In this document: positions 1 to 6,489 of the stretch, in pieces
Position numbering within the stretch: the first letter of the stretch is position 1
Layout of the letters: every line of letters starts with the position of its first letter
Assembly: GCF_000429565.1 (NCBI RefSeq)
Contig: NZ_AUCC01000033.1
Coordinates: forward strand, 1 to 35,529
Length of the DNA: 35,529 bases
DNA from: Arsenophonus nasoniae DSM 15247
GTDB taxonomy: Bacteria; Pseudomonadota; Gammaproteobacteria; Enterobacterales; Enterobacteriaceae
Direction of reading: 5' to 3'
Position numbers and translations under genes: made by a program
The notes under the pieces: model-generated
What the model saw: only the letters and a program-made list of their open reading frames with translations
Database searches by the model: none
What the model was told of the DNA's origin: nothing

Positions 1-96
1 GCGTCCGCGCTATGCCGTGTTTGCGTCCGCGCTATGCCGTGTTTGCGTCCGCGCTATGCCGTGTTTGCGTCCGCGCTATGCCGTGTTTGCGTCCGG
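1..96. repeat. Iteron array (22-bp direct repeats), probable replication origin
   Basis: Four perfect head-to-tail copies of a 22-bp unit start at 1, 23, 45 and 67, and a fifth is cut short after 7 bases (89-95). The unit begins GCGTCCGCGC and ends TATGCCGTGTTT. There are no spacers. The array starts exactly at the window edge, so more copies may lie outside. Iterons next to a Rep gene are initiator-binding sites; the TrfA-family gene at 509 is the likely partner. The GC-rich repeats are followed at once by AT-rich DNA (about 100-180) that could serve as the unwinding region. The repeats are seen directly; the origin role is inferred from context. Confidence 0.85.
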
Positions 97-122
97 AGAT
101 TTTTATTAAGTTGTCTCCTTAA

Positions 123-150
123 TTGCCAATTTTCTGCTTTATATTATTAT
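123..150 (+). promoter_or_regulatory. Possible sigma-70 promoter downstream of iterons
   Basis: TTGCCA (123-128), a 16-bp spacer and TATTAT (145-150) resemble -35 and -10 boxes. Three 9-bp units ATGTATATT follow (149-173, the last incomplete). If real, transcription would start near 157, which favours the later start (197) for the small ORF. This is judged by eye only, in AT-rich DNA where such matches are common. Confidence 0.3.
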
Positions 151-196
151 GTATATTATGTATATTATGTATATGGTATTTATGGTGTTTAATTCA

Positions 197-373
197 ATGA
201 AAGAAAAGTTTTCGCCCTATAAGTTGGATTTAAAAAAATTAAGAAATGAAGGTTATACCTTTGAAGCTTTAGCTATTTGGTTAGCTGAAGAAAAAAATGT
301 CGAGGCATCACCTACAGGTATTAGGAACTTTTTGAAAAAATGTGAGATTAAAGAGCGATTAAAGAAGAGTTAA
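197..373 (+). CDS. Small basic helical protein next to rep, unknown function
   Basis: A 58-residue reading from ATG 197; the same frame stays open back to an ATG at 149 (74 aa). I prefer 197 because the extra N-terminus is only the translated ATGTATATT repeat. Neither start has a clear Shine-Dalgarno. The protein is Lys/Glu-rich and predicted helical. A central stretch (YTFEALAIWLAEEKNVEASP) followed by IRNFLKK reads like a small helix-turn-helix, as in short plasmid proteins that accompany rep genes. The family is not recognised with confidence. Its place between the iterons and rep suggests a role in copy control or partitioning, but this is inference. Confidence 0.55.
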   Translation: MKEKFSPYKLDLKKLRNEGYTFEALAIWLAEEKNVEASPTGIRNFLKKCEIKERLKKS

Positions 374-383
374 AAAGATGAGT

Positions 384-412
384 CCCCTTTATTCTTGGGT
401 CGAATAAAGGGG
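384..412. repeat. Perfect 11-bp inverted repeat between small ORF and rep
   Basis: CCCCTTTATTC (384-394) and GAATAAAGGGG (402-412) form a perfect 11-bp stem around a 7-base loop. No T-run follows on either strand, so it is a poor intrinsic terminator. It lies about 100 bases before the rep start. It could be a transcript hairpin (attenuator) or a dyad bound by Rep or by the small upstream protein. Confidence 0.7.
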
Positions 413-508
413 CAATTCCTAACAGAAATTAAGAGGATTTATGTTAGTCACGTATATCATAAGTATTTTTAAGTTTCCTTGCAAAATAAAATCGCAAGGA
501 GGCTTTTA

Positions 509-1378
509 ATGAAAAATATATGGAATAAAGTTGATTTTATTGCAAAAAAAATAGCAGAAAATAAGGATTGTTGTGTTAATAGCTGTAAAGAAAACCCTTC
601 ATTAATAACAGAAAATAATATTAAGCAAGAGCAGATAGTTGAGTCTGAAAATGAAATATACTTGCCAATAAGCATAAAAAATAAAGCACCTGTTCCTAAT
701 ATTATATTAAGAAGCGCTTTGTTTGGCTTGGTTGCGAAAGGAACTAGAAAATATGAAAAAAGTGTATTAAAAGCAACTGTTAACGGTTATGAAATTAAAT
801 ATACAGGAGAGCAATTAGATCAATCAGATCTAGATGTTTGGTTGGAGTGTTTACAACGTTGCCAAGAAAGTCCTTTGGGGAATGCCGTTAAATTTTCATC
901 TTATGATTTTTTACTGTCAATAAGGAGAAATACAGGAAAAACTCAATATAAATGGTTAGATGAAAGCCTTAATCGGATGAAGGCTAATGCTGTTCAACTA
1001 TCAGACAAAAAGTATACGTATATTGGTAGTTTAATTAATGAAATATATAGGGATGAGGAAACAGGGCTAAATTGTCTTGTTTTAAATCCTAAAATAGTTA
1101 ATTGTTTTGGTGATGCTGAATGGACGGGGATAGTTAAAGCATTACGCCTTAAATTAAAAGGTAAGCCATTGACGCAGTGGTTACACGGTTTCTACAGTAG
1201 TCATTCAAAACCTGTTCCAATCAAAGTTGAAACATTAAAAAGACTTTGTGGAAGTGAACGAGGTGAGTTACGAAAATTTAGGTATGATTTAAAAAAATCC
1301 TTATCGGAGCTATCTAATATTACTGGTTGGAATTGTATAATAGATCAAACAGATAAAGTAATTGTAAGTAAAAAATAA
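509..1378 (+). CDS. trfA: TrfA-family plasmid replication initiator
   Basis: A 289-residue protein resembling TrfA, the iteron-binding initiator of IncP-type plasmids. Around residues 55-135 it has the family pattern: LPISI, a RSALFGLV stretch, then YTGEQLDQSDLDVWLECLQ, then SPLGNAV and FSSYDFLLSI. The winged-helix core follows, with a second DNA-binding region near the C-terminus (KPVPIKVETLKRLCGSE). I chose ATG 509 because a strong AAGGAGG (496-502) sits 6 bases before it; the frame also runs back to a TTG at 479. It should bind the upstream iterons and open the origin. The gene is AT-rich, unlike the tra genes. The symbol is by family resemblance. Confidence 0.85.
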   Translation: MKNIWNKVDFIAKKIAENKDCCVNSCKENPSLITENNIKQEQIVESENEIYLPISIKNKAPVPNIILRSALFGLVAKGTRKYEKSVLKATVNGYEIKYTGEQLDQSDLDVWLECLQRCQESPLGNAVKFSSYDFLLSIRRNTGKTQYKWLDESLNRMKANAVQLSDKKYTYIGSLINEIYRDEETGLNCLVLNPKIVNCFGDAEWTGIVKALRLKLKGKPLTQWLHGFYSSHSKPVPIKVETLKRLCGSERGELRKFRYDLKKSLSELSNITGWNCIIDQTDKVIVSKK

Positions 1379-1380
1379 CA

Positions 1381-1412
1381 CTCTATAGCAGTGAGGAAAC
1401 ACTGCTATAGAG
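1381..1412. repeat. Perfect 13-bp hairpin right after rep stop
   Basis: CTCTATAGCAGTG (1381-1393) and CACTGCTATAGAG (1400-1412) form a perfect 13-bp stem with a 6-base loop, starting two bases after the rep stop codon. There is no U-run, so it is at best a weak or factor-dependent terminator or a 3' RNA-stabilising hairpin. It separates rep from the regulator operon that starts at 1448. Confidence 0.7.
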
Positions 1413-1447
1413 CTAATCCAAACCCTAGCTAAAGTAGGAGTCGGACT

Positions 1448-1588
1448 ATGCGAAATAGTACGCATATTGCACGCATAATGAAAGCGTGCAGCATATCAAT
1501 CGAGCAGCTTTTGAGCTTTGCTCTCACATCAAAACACCTTACCAATCGTCAGCGTGATTATCTTCGTAGTATCGGAGGTGCGGTATGA
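1448..1588 (+). CDS. 46-aa ORF, first gene of LuxR-type regulator operon
   Basis: ATG 1448 is preceded by TAGGAG (1435-1440) at 7-base spacing, and the reading frame ends at 1588. Its stop TGA overlaps the start of the LuxR-type gene in an ATGA junction (1585-1588), so the two look translationally coupled. The product starts MRNSTHIARIM and ends RDYLRSIGGAV. It is basic, with no membrane segment; a central ISIEQLLSFALTSKHLTNRQ stretch could be a short helical DNA- or protein-binding fold. No family is recognised. The good ribosome site and the coupling are the evidence that it is a real gene. Confidence 0.6.
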   Translation: MRNSTHIARIMKACSISIEQLLSFALTSKHLTNRQRDYLRSIGGAV

Positions 1589-2205
1589 ACTCAGAGATGA
1601 TTAAATTCTTTTTGAGTAGCGGTGTACCTTCTGGCTTCGTTGATAACAAAGGTAAATTTGATACCAACGTCAAAATGATGGATCTACTCCCTTCGCTCAT
1701 CTATTCCGCAGAATTGAAAAAGCTGACAGAGAGAGTACAAACTGAAAAATCGGCGTTTTCTTTGATATGTAATTTGCCCGCTAATTTCAGGGAATCACCC
1801 ACCGTTTGGCAATTTCACTTTCTACCGCTTTTTGATGACGATAAAGAATATCTAGGCACTTTCTTCCATGCTCATGAGTTCCTGTTTTTATCTCCGCTAG
1901 ATTATGTGGATGGCATAAAACCTTATGCGGTTACTACGGAAAAACCAAGCAAACTTTTCACTGATAGAGAGTGGCAAATATTGTTTTTCACGATGCAACG
2001 GTTAAACAGCAAGGAGATTGCTAGACGGTTAGATATTTTTCCATCAACGGTTGAATCGCACTTGAAGACTATCTACAGAAAAGTCGACGTGCATTCAGCT
2101 TGTCAGCTAAAGACATTTTGCAAATCAAAAGGTTTTGAGCGCTATATTCCGTCTGAATTTATTCATAAGGGACGTGGATTCGTAGAAATGGGAGGGATCG
2201 CATGA
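1585..2205 (+). CDS. LuxR-type transcriptional regulator, PAS-like N-terminus
   Basis: A 206-residue regulator. Residues ~1-110 look like a PAS-type sensor fold (a GVPSGFVDNKGKF segment, then WQFHFLPLFDDDKEYLG). Residues ~124-182 are a GerE/LuxR helix-turn-helix: LFTDREWQI, then NSKEIARRL, then the recognition helix STVESHLKTIYRKV (154-167). It overlaps the preceding 46-aa ORF and the following HTH gene by 4 bases each, so the three form one translational unit. It is a paralogue of the - strand regulator at 3803: they share the VES.LK.I..K.DVHS..QLK core and an unusual conserved tail (Y.P..F..KG..F). It could control plasmid transfer in the way F TraJ does (also PAS plus HTH); this is inference. 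Confidence 0.85.
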   Translation: MNSEMIKFFLSSGVPSGFVDNKGKFDTNVKMMDLLPSLIYSAELKKLTERVQTEKSAFSLICNLPANFRESPTVWQFHFLPLFDDDKEYLGTFFHAHEFLFLSPLDYVDGIKPYAVTTEKPSKLFTDREWQILFFTMQRLNSKEIARRLDIFPSTVESHLKTIYRKVDVHSACQLKTFCKSKGFERYIPSEFIHKGRGFVEMGGIA

Positions 2206-2498
2206 GTGTTTTTTATTCTGATGAACTAAAACAATTTTCTCAGTTGTTTCCTGAATTTACGCAAACTCAACAAGAAAATGTTTTTCTCTTTGCAATTGGT
2301 ATTCCTATTGCCAATATAGCTGATATCCGTCATGTCTCTATTCGAAGTGTCCAAGCTTCTTTGATTGAAGCTCAGCACCGTTTGGAATTAGGCTCTACTA
2401 GCTCATTGAGAGCGGTGGCACAAATGCGACTATTTCTCCCATTATTAAGATTAGCTTTTTATTTTTTTCATGAAAAAAGGGATTTTGATGAAGTTTAG
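2202..2498 (+). CDS. Small LuxR/GerE-like helix-turn-helix protein
   Basis: A 98-residue protein coupled to the preceding regulator by an ATGA overlap. Residues ~18-65 follow the LuxR/GerE HTH plan: FTQTQQENVFLFAIGIPIAN, a turn, then VSIRSVQASLIEAQHRLEL. There is no sensor domain. The C-terminus (LFLPLLRLAFYFF) is hydrophobic and could dimerise or touch the membrane. Its last 48 bases overlap, tail to tail, the - strand permease gene, leaving no room for a terminator between them. It probably acts with, or antagonises, the LuxR-type protein encoded upstream. Confidence 0.75.
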   Translation: MSVFYSDELKQFSQLFPEFTQTQQENVFLFAIGIPIANIADIRHVSIRSVQASLIEAQHRLELGSTSSLRAVAQMRLFLPLLRLAFYFFHEKRDFDEV

Positions 2499-3749
2499 TA
2501 AACCATAAATAACACTGGCAGTAAGCAAGGAATTAACAGTAGGAACGCCTGTTTCTATTGTTAATCCAATGTAGCTTGCTGTTATACAGGCAAAAAGGGC
2601 ATACCAACCTATAAATGGCGTGTCTTTATTTTCGGGGATTTTTTCATATTGTTGGGTTTCTTTGAGAATATTTCTGTGAGTTTTGACAATAAAATAATCA
2701 GTTAGCATCACGCCGACTATAGGGGGAAAGACCACACCAAGCAGCGTTAAAAAATCCACAAATCTTTCCAAAATCCCTAAAACAGAAAGCGTTGTTCCAA
2801 TGATACCTATTGTTAAGGTGATTAACGTGTAATTGACCTTTTTGCCCGTTAGCACAGAAATTGAATTGGCAATACTCAATGATGATGAGTAAAGATTAAT
2901 GTCATTAACACGTAGGGTAGAGAAGATAACAACCAGCAATCCAATCCCTCCTGCTGTCTCAGTCATAATAGTGACAACATCTGCGGTATTTAATGCCCTA
3001 GCTAATAATATAGCAAGGCCATTAACCAGAAATTCACCCAAAATAATGGATACCATTGTTATAAGAAACACTTGCCGCCTGTTTTTTGAATATCGACTCA
3101 TATCGGGGGTAATAAGACTTGCTACAATACAACCGCCCATAATTAATGTAATGGCGGAAGAGAGTGTCATTGGTTTACCGGTAGGAATTGAATTAATTAA
3201 TTCAATGGTATTGTGATTATCAAGAATTCTCACAGAAATGAAGACAATAACGATGATAAAGAACGGTACGGCAATCCACGCCGTAAATCGTAAGGCTTTA
3301 AAGCCAAAAGCAACCAAGACGGTCAAAAATAATCCAGAAAATGTTGATGACCATTCAACCCCTAACTTATCGCCTAATGCAAAATTAAGTCCTTTCGCAA
3401 AGACGGCATTTTGCACGCCAAACCAGCCTATCAAACTAATAGCTATCACCAAACTAACGAGGATTGAACCTATTTGTCCAAAACCACACCATCTGGCGAG
3501 GAGACTACTGGATAATCCCTCTTTCATACCCGCAAAGCCTAATCCAAAAGTTACCACCCCGAAAATAATACTGCTGATAAAAATGGCTAGAAAGGCATCA
3601 GCTATAGTCATTGAATGACCTAATACTGCGCCTAGCATGAACTGATCTAAAGCGGTTAACATGCCCGCATGCACTAAGGTGACACTAAGGAATGATAAAC
3701 GTATATTGGTGGGAACACGACTTGTCGGATAGTTATCTATTAGGTTCAT
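2451..3749 (-). CDS. NCS1-family permease (cytosine permease CodB-like)
   Basis: A 432-residue, strongly hydrophobic protein with about 12 membrane segments, close in length to CodB. The N-terminus (VPTNIRLSFLSVTLVHAGML) and blocks such as GFAGMKEGLSSSLLARWCGFG, WFGVQNAVFAKG and the ITPDMSRYSKNRRQ loop are typical of nucleobase:cation symporters of the NCS1 family. It should import cytosine or a related purine or hydantoin compound. No deaminase (codA) accompanies it, so the substrate is open. It lies 53 bases after the LuxR-type gene at 3803 on the same strand, with no terminator seen between them, and may be its target or operon partner. It is accessory cargo, not part of transfer. Confidence 0.85.
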   Translation of the reverse strand: MNLIDNYPTSRVPTNIRLSFLSVTLVHAGMLTALDQFMLGAVLGHSMTIADAFLAIFISSIIFGVVTFGLGFAGMKEGLSSSLLARWCGFGQIGSILVSLVIAISLIGWFGVQNAVFAKGLNFALGDKLGVEWSSTFSGLFLTVLVAFGFKALRFTAWIAVPFFIIVIVFISVRILDNHNTIELINSIPTGKPMTLSSAITLIMGGCIVASLITPDMSRYSKNRRQVFLITMVSIILGEFLVNGLAILLARALNTADVVTIMTETAGGIGLLVVIFSTLRVNDINLYSSSLSIANSISVLTGKKVNYTLITLTIGIIGTTLSVLGILERFVDFLTLLGVVFPPIVGVMLTDYFIVKTHRNILKETQQYEKIPENKDTPFIGWYALFACITASYIGLTIETGVPTVNSLLTASVIYGLLNFIKIPFFMKKIKS

Positions 3750-3802
3750 ATGATAAGTTTACCTTGTTATAAATAGCAGTATTTATCCCGCACATAACCA
3801 TT

Positions 3803-4504
3803 TTATTTTGTGATAAAATGAAGTCCTTTACATAAAAAAGAATCAGGCACATAGTTATCCAAGCCTATATGACTGCAATAGCCTTTTAATTGATAAAGGG
3901 AATGCACATCTGTTTTTTTGAAGATGATTTTTAACCGACTCTCGACAGTACGAGGGGCAATATTTAATATATTGGCAATTTCTTTATAAGATAAATTTTG
4001 GAGTACAAGAAAAATAACATTTAATTCTTTTTTGTTGAATGGGGTGTTTTTTATTTCTGTTGTAACTACCGTCGGATTTCTTTTATTTATGTTAATTAAT
4101 GGGTTGATATAAATGAGTTCTTTTGCATTCCATAAAATACCTAAGGATTCTCTTTGAGAATTTAAAAGCGGAATTTTCTCGCTAATATAAGGGGTTAAAT
4201 ATTTATTGCCATTCCAATAATGCGTTTCTATCACTCTGACACTTCGATTGGTATTTGCGGTTAAATTATCATGCTGAACAAAGTCTTTCGCCAATTCACT
4301 CCACTGCGTAGGAAATTCACTATCCTTTTTTCCTTCAAAAGCAAAGTGTTGAGGCGTGTTTGTGAATTTTAGGGCAGCTCTGTTCATGTAGATATGGTGT
4401 GAATTTTTATCCTTAATTCCCCAGGGTTCGTTGAGATGTTCTATCATCATAATCGCATGAGCAATAATATTATTGTTGCTATCAATATAGGCATTATTGT
4501 TCAT
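3803..4504 (-). CDS. PAS/LuxR-type transcriptional regulator
   Basis: A 233-residue protein. Residues ~20-130 are a PAS-like sensor (NEPWGIKDKNSHHIYMN, then the helical insert, then IPLLNSQRESLGILWNAKEL). Residues ~154-212 are a LuxR HTH: FNKKELNVIF, then SYKEIANILNI, then the recognition helix RTVESRLKIIFKKT. The start is backed by GGGAG about 8 bases upstream. It follows the GNAT gene after 3 bases and reads away from the tra operon, whose control region lies just beyond that gene. It is a paralogue of the regulator at 1585. This position, and the PAS-plus-HTH plan shared with F TraJ, make it a candidate tra regulator. The ligand is unknown. Confidence 0.87.
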   Translation of the reverse strand: MNNNAYIDSNNNIIAHAIMMIEHLNEPWGIKDKNSHHIYMNRAALKFTNTPQHFAFEGKKDSEFPTQWSELAKDFVQHDNLTANTNRSVRVIETHYWNGNKYLTPYISEKIPLLNSQRESLGILWNAKELIYINPLININKRNPTVVTTEIKNTPFNKKELNVIFLVLQNLSYKEIANILNIAPRTVESRLKIIFKKTDVHSLYQLKGYCSHIGLDNYVPDSFLCKGLHFITK

Positions 4505-4507
4505 AGC

Positions 4508-4921
4508 TCAGCTCCCTAGTTGCTTGGATAAATAATATCGGGTGTGACGATGAGCAAATTCGGACAGGTGGCCATATTCTTCGTATCCGAGCTTTTTATA
4601 AAAATTAACAGCTTGGAAATCGAAAGTATCAACATAAGCCATGTGACATTTTCTTTTTATCGCTTCATCTTCTGCCATCTTCATTAATTTTTTGCCAATA
4701 TTCTTTTTCCTGTAATTTTCAGCTATCCATAAGTATTGGATGTCAAGACCTCCCCACCATGTTCTGGCAATTAATCCACCCTGAATCCGGTTGTTATCTT
4801 GAAAAATCACTCTTAGAGTATGAATATCAACAGGCGTAAATTGAGAATTATGTTTCCATAGGTTATTGATTATGGTGTTTTCTTCTTTATCATTTTTGGT
4901 ATCACTCAGTATAAACTCCAT
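4508..4921 (-). CDS. GNAT-family N-acetyltransferase
   Basis: A 137-residue protein covering the whole single-domain GNAT fold. The acetyl-CoA-binding motif A reads IQYLWIAENYRKKNIGKKLM (R/Q-x-x-G-x-G/A type, here RKKNIGK), followed by MAEDEAIKRKC and the motif-B region YVDTFDFQAVNFYKKLGYEE. The substrate cannot be told from sequence. It is the first gene of a - strand transcript with the LuxR-type gene (3-base gap). An AGGA lies about 10 bases before the ATG. Transcription would start inside the 4922-5259 control region shared with the tra operon. Confidence 0.85.
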   Translation of the reverse strand: MEFILSDTKNDKEENTIINNLWKHNSQFTPVDIHTLRVIFQDNNRIQGGLIARTWWGGLDIQYLWIAENYRKKNIGKKLMKMAEDEAIKRKCHMAYVDTFDFQAVNFYKKLGYEEYGHLSEFAHRHTRYYLSKQLGS

Positions 4922-5259
4922 ATTAATGTCATCCTGTTTGCTATTGATTAATGCGTAAAATATATCTTCATAATTTAGTTTTTTTATAAAAAATCACAAA
5001 TATTACCCCTCATCGCCTTAGCACAAATTTAAAAAATTTCCACGTAATTTTTAGCACTTTTAATACCGAAATTTAGGGTATACCTTAAAGTAAATAAGTT
5101 TTTCACTTTTGAAAAATCTAAAAAGGAGAAATTAATTAAGAATAATATTAAGCACTGTTAATTTTTAATTACCTAAATTCCAACCGTTACTAAGGGTTAG
5201 CACAGTATAACGCTAAGTATTTACTTAATTTAATCATTAACCGTTTTAAGGAGACTTAA
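4922..5259. promoter_or_regulatory. Divergent control region between GNAT/LuxR set and tra operon
   Basis: 338 bases of AT-rich DNA without a gene. It holds an 18-bp near-perfect dyad, TTTAGGGTATACCTTAAA (5072-5089; one mismatched pair), the size of a LuxR-family operator. The word TTAGCAC occurs at 5018-5024, 5051-5057 and 5197-5203, with a variant TTAAGCAC at 5150-5157. A smaller palindrome TAAGTA-TT-TACTTA lies at 5214-5227. AAGGAG (5248-5253) is the traA ribosome site. It must contain the tra operon promoter and a promoter for the - strand genes, but I cannot pick convincing -35/-10 boxes by eye. No traJ or traY gene is present, unlike F. Confidence 0.6.
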
Positions 5260-5613
5260 ATGAACGGCAAGGTCACTTTATGCCTAAAAAACCCTTTCAC
5301 TGTGGGTGCGGTAGCCATCTTTAAGATTTTAAAGCAACAGAAATCGTTATTAACGATGACTTTTTTCGGGATATTAATGCTATTTCCTGCCATGCAAGTT
5401 TATGCCGACCCACCGACAACCGGGGATTTATTCAGTGGCGGCAAGGAGGTGGTGAAAAGTACTTTTGGCAAAGGCTCAACCGTTGTCTGGATTCTGTACG
5501 TACTCGAAATCCTTGCGGCGATTTTTGCTTATGTGAAAACTAAAAATCTGGCGGTATTTGGCGGAATTGCCGCGGTGATTGTGTTTGTTAACGTGGTCTT
5601 CGGATTGATTTAA
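5260..5613 (+). CDS. traA: TraA, F-type pilin precursor
   Basis: A 117-residue prepilin. A long leader ends at a signal-peptidase-like site VYA-DPP (after A49), leaving a 68-residue pilin; F prepilin is 121 aa with a 70-residue mature form. The mature part follows F pilin closely: DLFSGGKEVVKSTFGKGS (compare F TTVKATFGKDS), then two membrane helices around the basic turn YVKTKNL, ending VVFGLI. It is the monomer of the conjugative pilus, stored in the inner membrane. No traQ (insertion chaperone) or traX (N-acetylase) was seen in the window. AAGGAG lies 6 bases before the start. It is the first gene of the transfer operon. Confidence 0.92.
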   Translation: MNGKVTLCLKNPFTVGAVAIFKILKQQKSLLTMTFFGILMLFPAMQVYADPPTTGDLFSGGKEVVKSTFGKGSTVVWILYVLEILAAIFAYVKTKNLAVFGGIAAVIVFVNVVFGLI

Positions 5614-5910
5614 ATGGATGCCACTTCTCGCTATCAGTTTCCGACCACGCTCACGCATCAGCGCCGTTTTTGTGGGTTGCCGATGGATGAGGTGGTGGTT
5701 TATTTGCCGTTAATTATCTGTACGATTTTCGTCAATATGTGGATATTTGCGCCCGCCTTAGCCATCGCCTTTGTTGGGCTTCGCAGGCTTAAGCAGGGCA
5801 AAGGGTCAAGTTATCTGTTGGGTCTCGCATACTGGAGTCTACCCACATCAATCATGCGTTTTTTTATCACTGTTTTACCCGAGAGTTTTAAACGGTACTG
5901 GATAGCGTGA
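5614..5910 (+). CDS. traL: TraL, pilus assembly protein
   Basis: A 98-residue membrane protein starting directly after the traA stop. It matches F TraL along its length: RYQFPTTLTHQRRFCGLPMDE, two hydrophobic segments (VVVYLPLIICTIFVNMWIF and the following ALAIAFVGL), then the conserved GLRRLKQGKGSSYLLGLAYW and the end PESFKRYWI. It is a VirB3-like inner-membrane component of the secretion channel that usually works with TraC and TraE. Confidence 0.92.
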   Translation: MDATSRYQFPTTLTHQRRFCGLPMDEVVVYLPLIICTIFVNMWIFAPALAIAFVGLRRLKQGKGSSYLLGLAYWSLPTSIMRFFITVLPESFKRYWIA

Positions 5911-5919
5911 GGAGCGTGC

Positions 5920-6489
5920 ATGGATTATCAACTGCGGAAATCATCACAAAAACAACTGGCCATTGGAGTCATGACCTGTGTGCTGATAACGGTGTTAAGT
6001 CTAGGTATTTGCTACCGACTGCTGATGCAGAACAGGGAATTGACTTCTCAGCTTATTAACAATCATCAAACGATTATTACGCCGATGGTTGACCACGAAG
6101 GTTTTAGTTTTCACGGCACGCGCGGTGATGCGCGTTATCTTCGGTTGATGGGGTTAAGTCTGCTTAATCTGCGTCTGAATGTCTCCGCACAAACCATCAA
6201 AGATAGCCACAATTTGTTACTGGCCTACAGTGATACCCATTTACGCGAAAAATTAATCGAAGTATTAGCCGAAGAGCGTCAGCGCATGGCTATCAATGAA
6301 GCCAGCTCTACCTTTTATTTAAAGGAAGTCAAAGTGAGTCCTGATAGCGGTGTGGTCGATATTACCGGCGAATTGCACTTTTTCTACGGCATTAAAGCGG
6401 TGGAGCCGGTCGATAAGCACTATCGCTTGCGACTTGAGACCCGTGACGGGGCATTGAAACTAACGGATTTTGTGGAGTTGCCGGCATGA
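5920..6489 (+). CDS. traE: TraE, VirB5-class pilus assembly protein
   Basis: 189 residues, the usual TraE length. One N-terminal membrane anchor (about 14-35) is followed by a periplasmic domain carrying the TraE pattern GDARYLRLMGLSLLNLRLNV, then FYLKEVKVSPDSGVVDITGEL. GGAG lies before the start, and its last bases overlap the traK start (ATGA). It is an inner-membrane-anchored component of the F-type assembly machinery, needed for pilus elongation. Confidence 0.92.
   Translation: MDYQLRKSSQKQLAIGVMTCVLITVLSLGICYRLLMQNRELTSQLINNHQTIITPMVDHEGFSFHGTRGDARYLRLMGLSLLNLRLNVSAQTIKDSHNLLLAYSDTHLREKLIEVLAEERQRMAINEASSTFYLKEVKVSPDSGVVDITGELHFFYGIKAVEPVDKHYRLRLETRDGALKLTDFVELPA

Noticed and set aside
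1-96. CRISPR-like array
   Set aside because: The repeats abut each other with no spacers and are 22 bp; this is an iteron pattern, and a TrfA-type gene follows.
384-412. Intrinsic terminator
   Set aside because: The stem is perfect but no T-run follows on either strand; listed as an inverted repeat instead.
2899-3618. Two + strand ORFs (2899-3216 and 3238-3618) opposite the permease gene
   Set aside because: They are antisense shadows of a clear membrane transporter, have no ribosome site and show no protein-like pattern.
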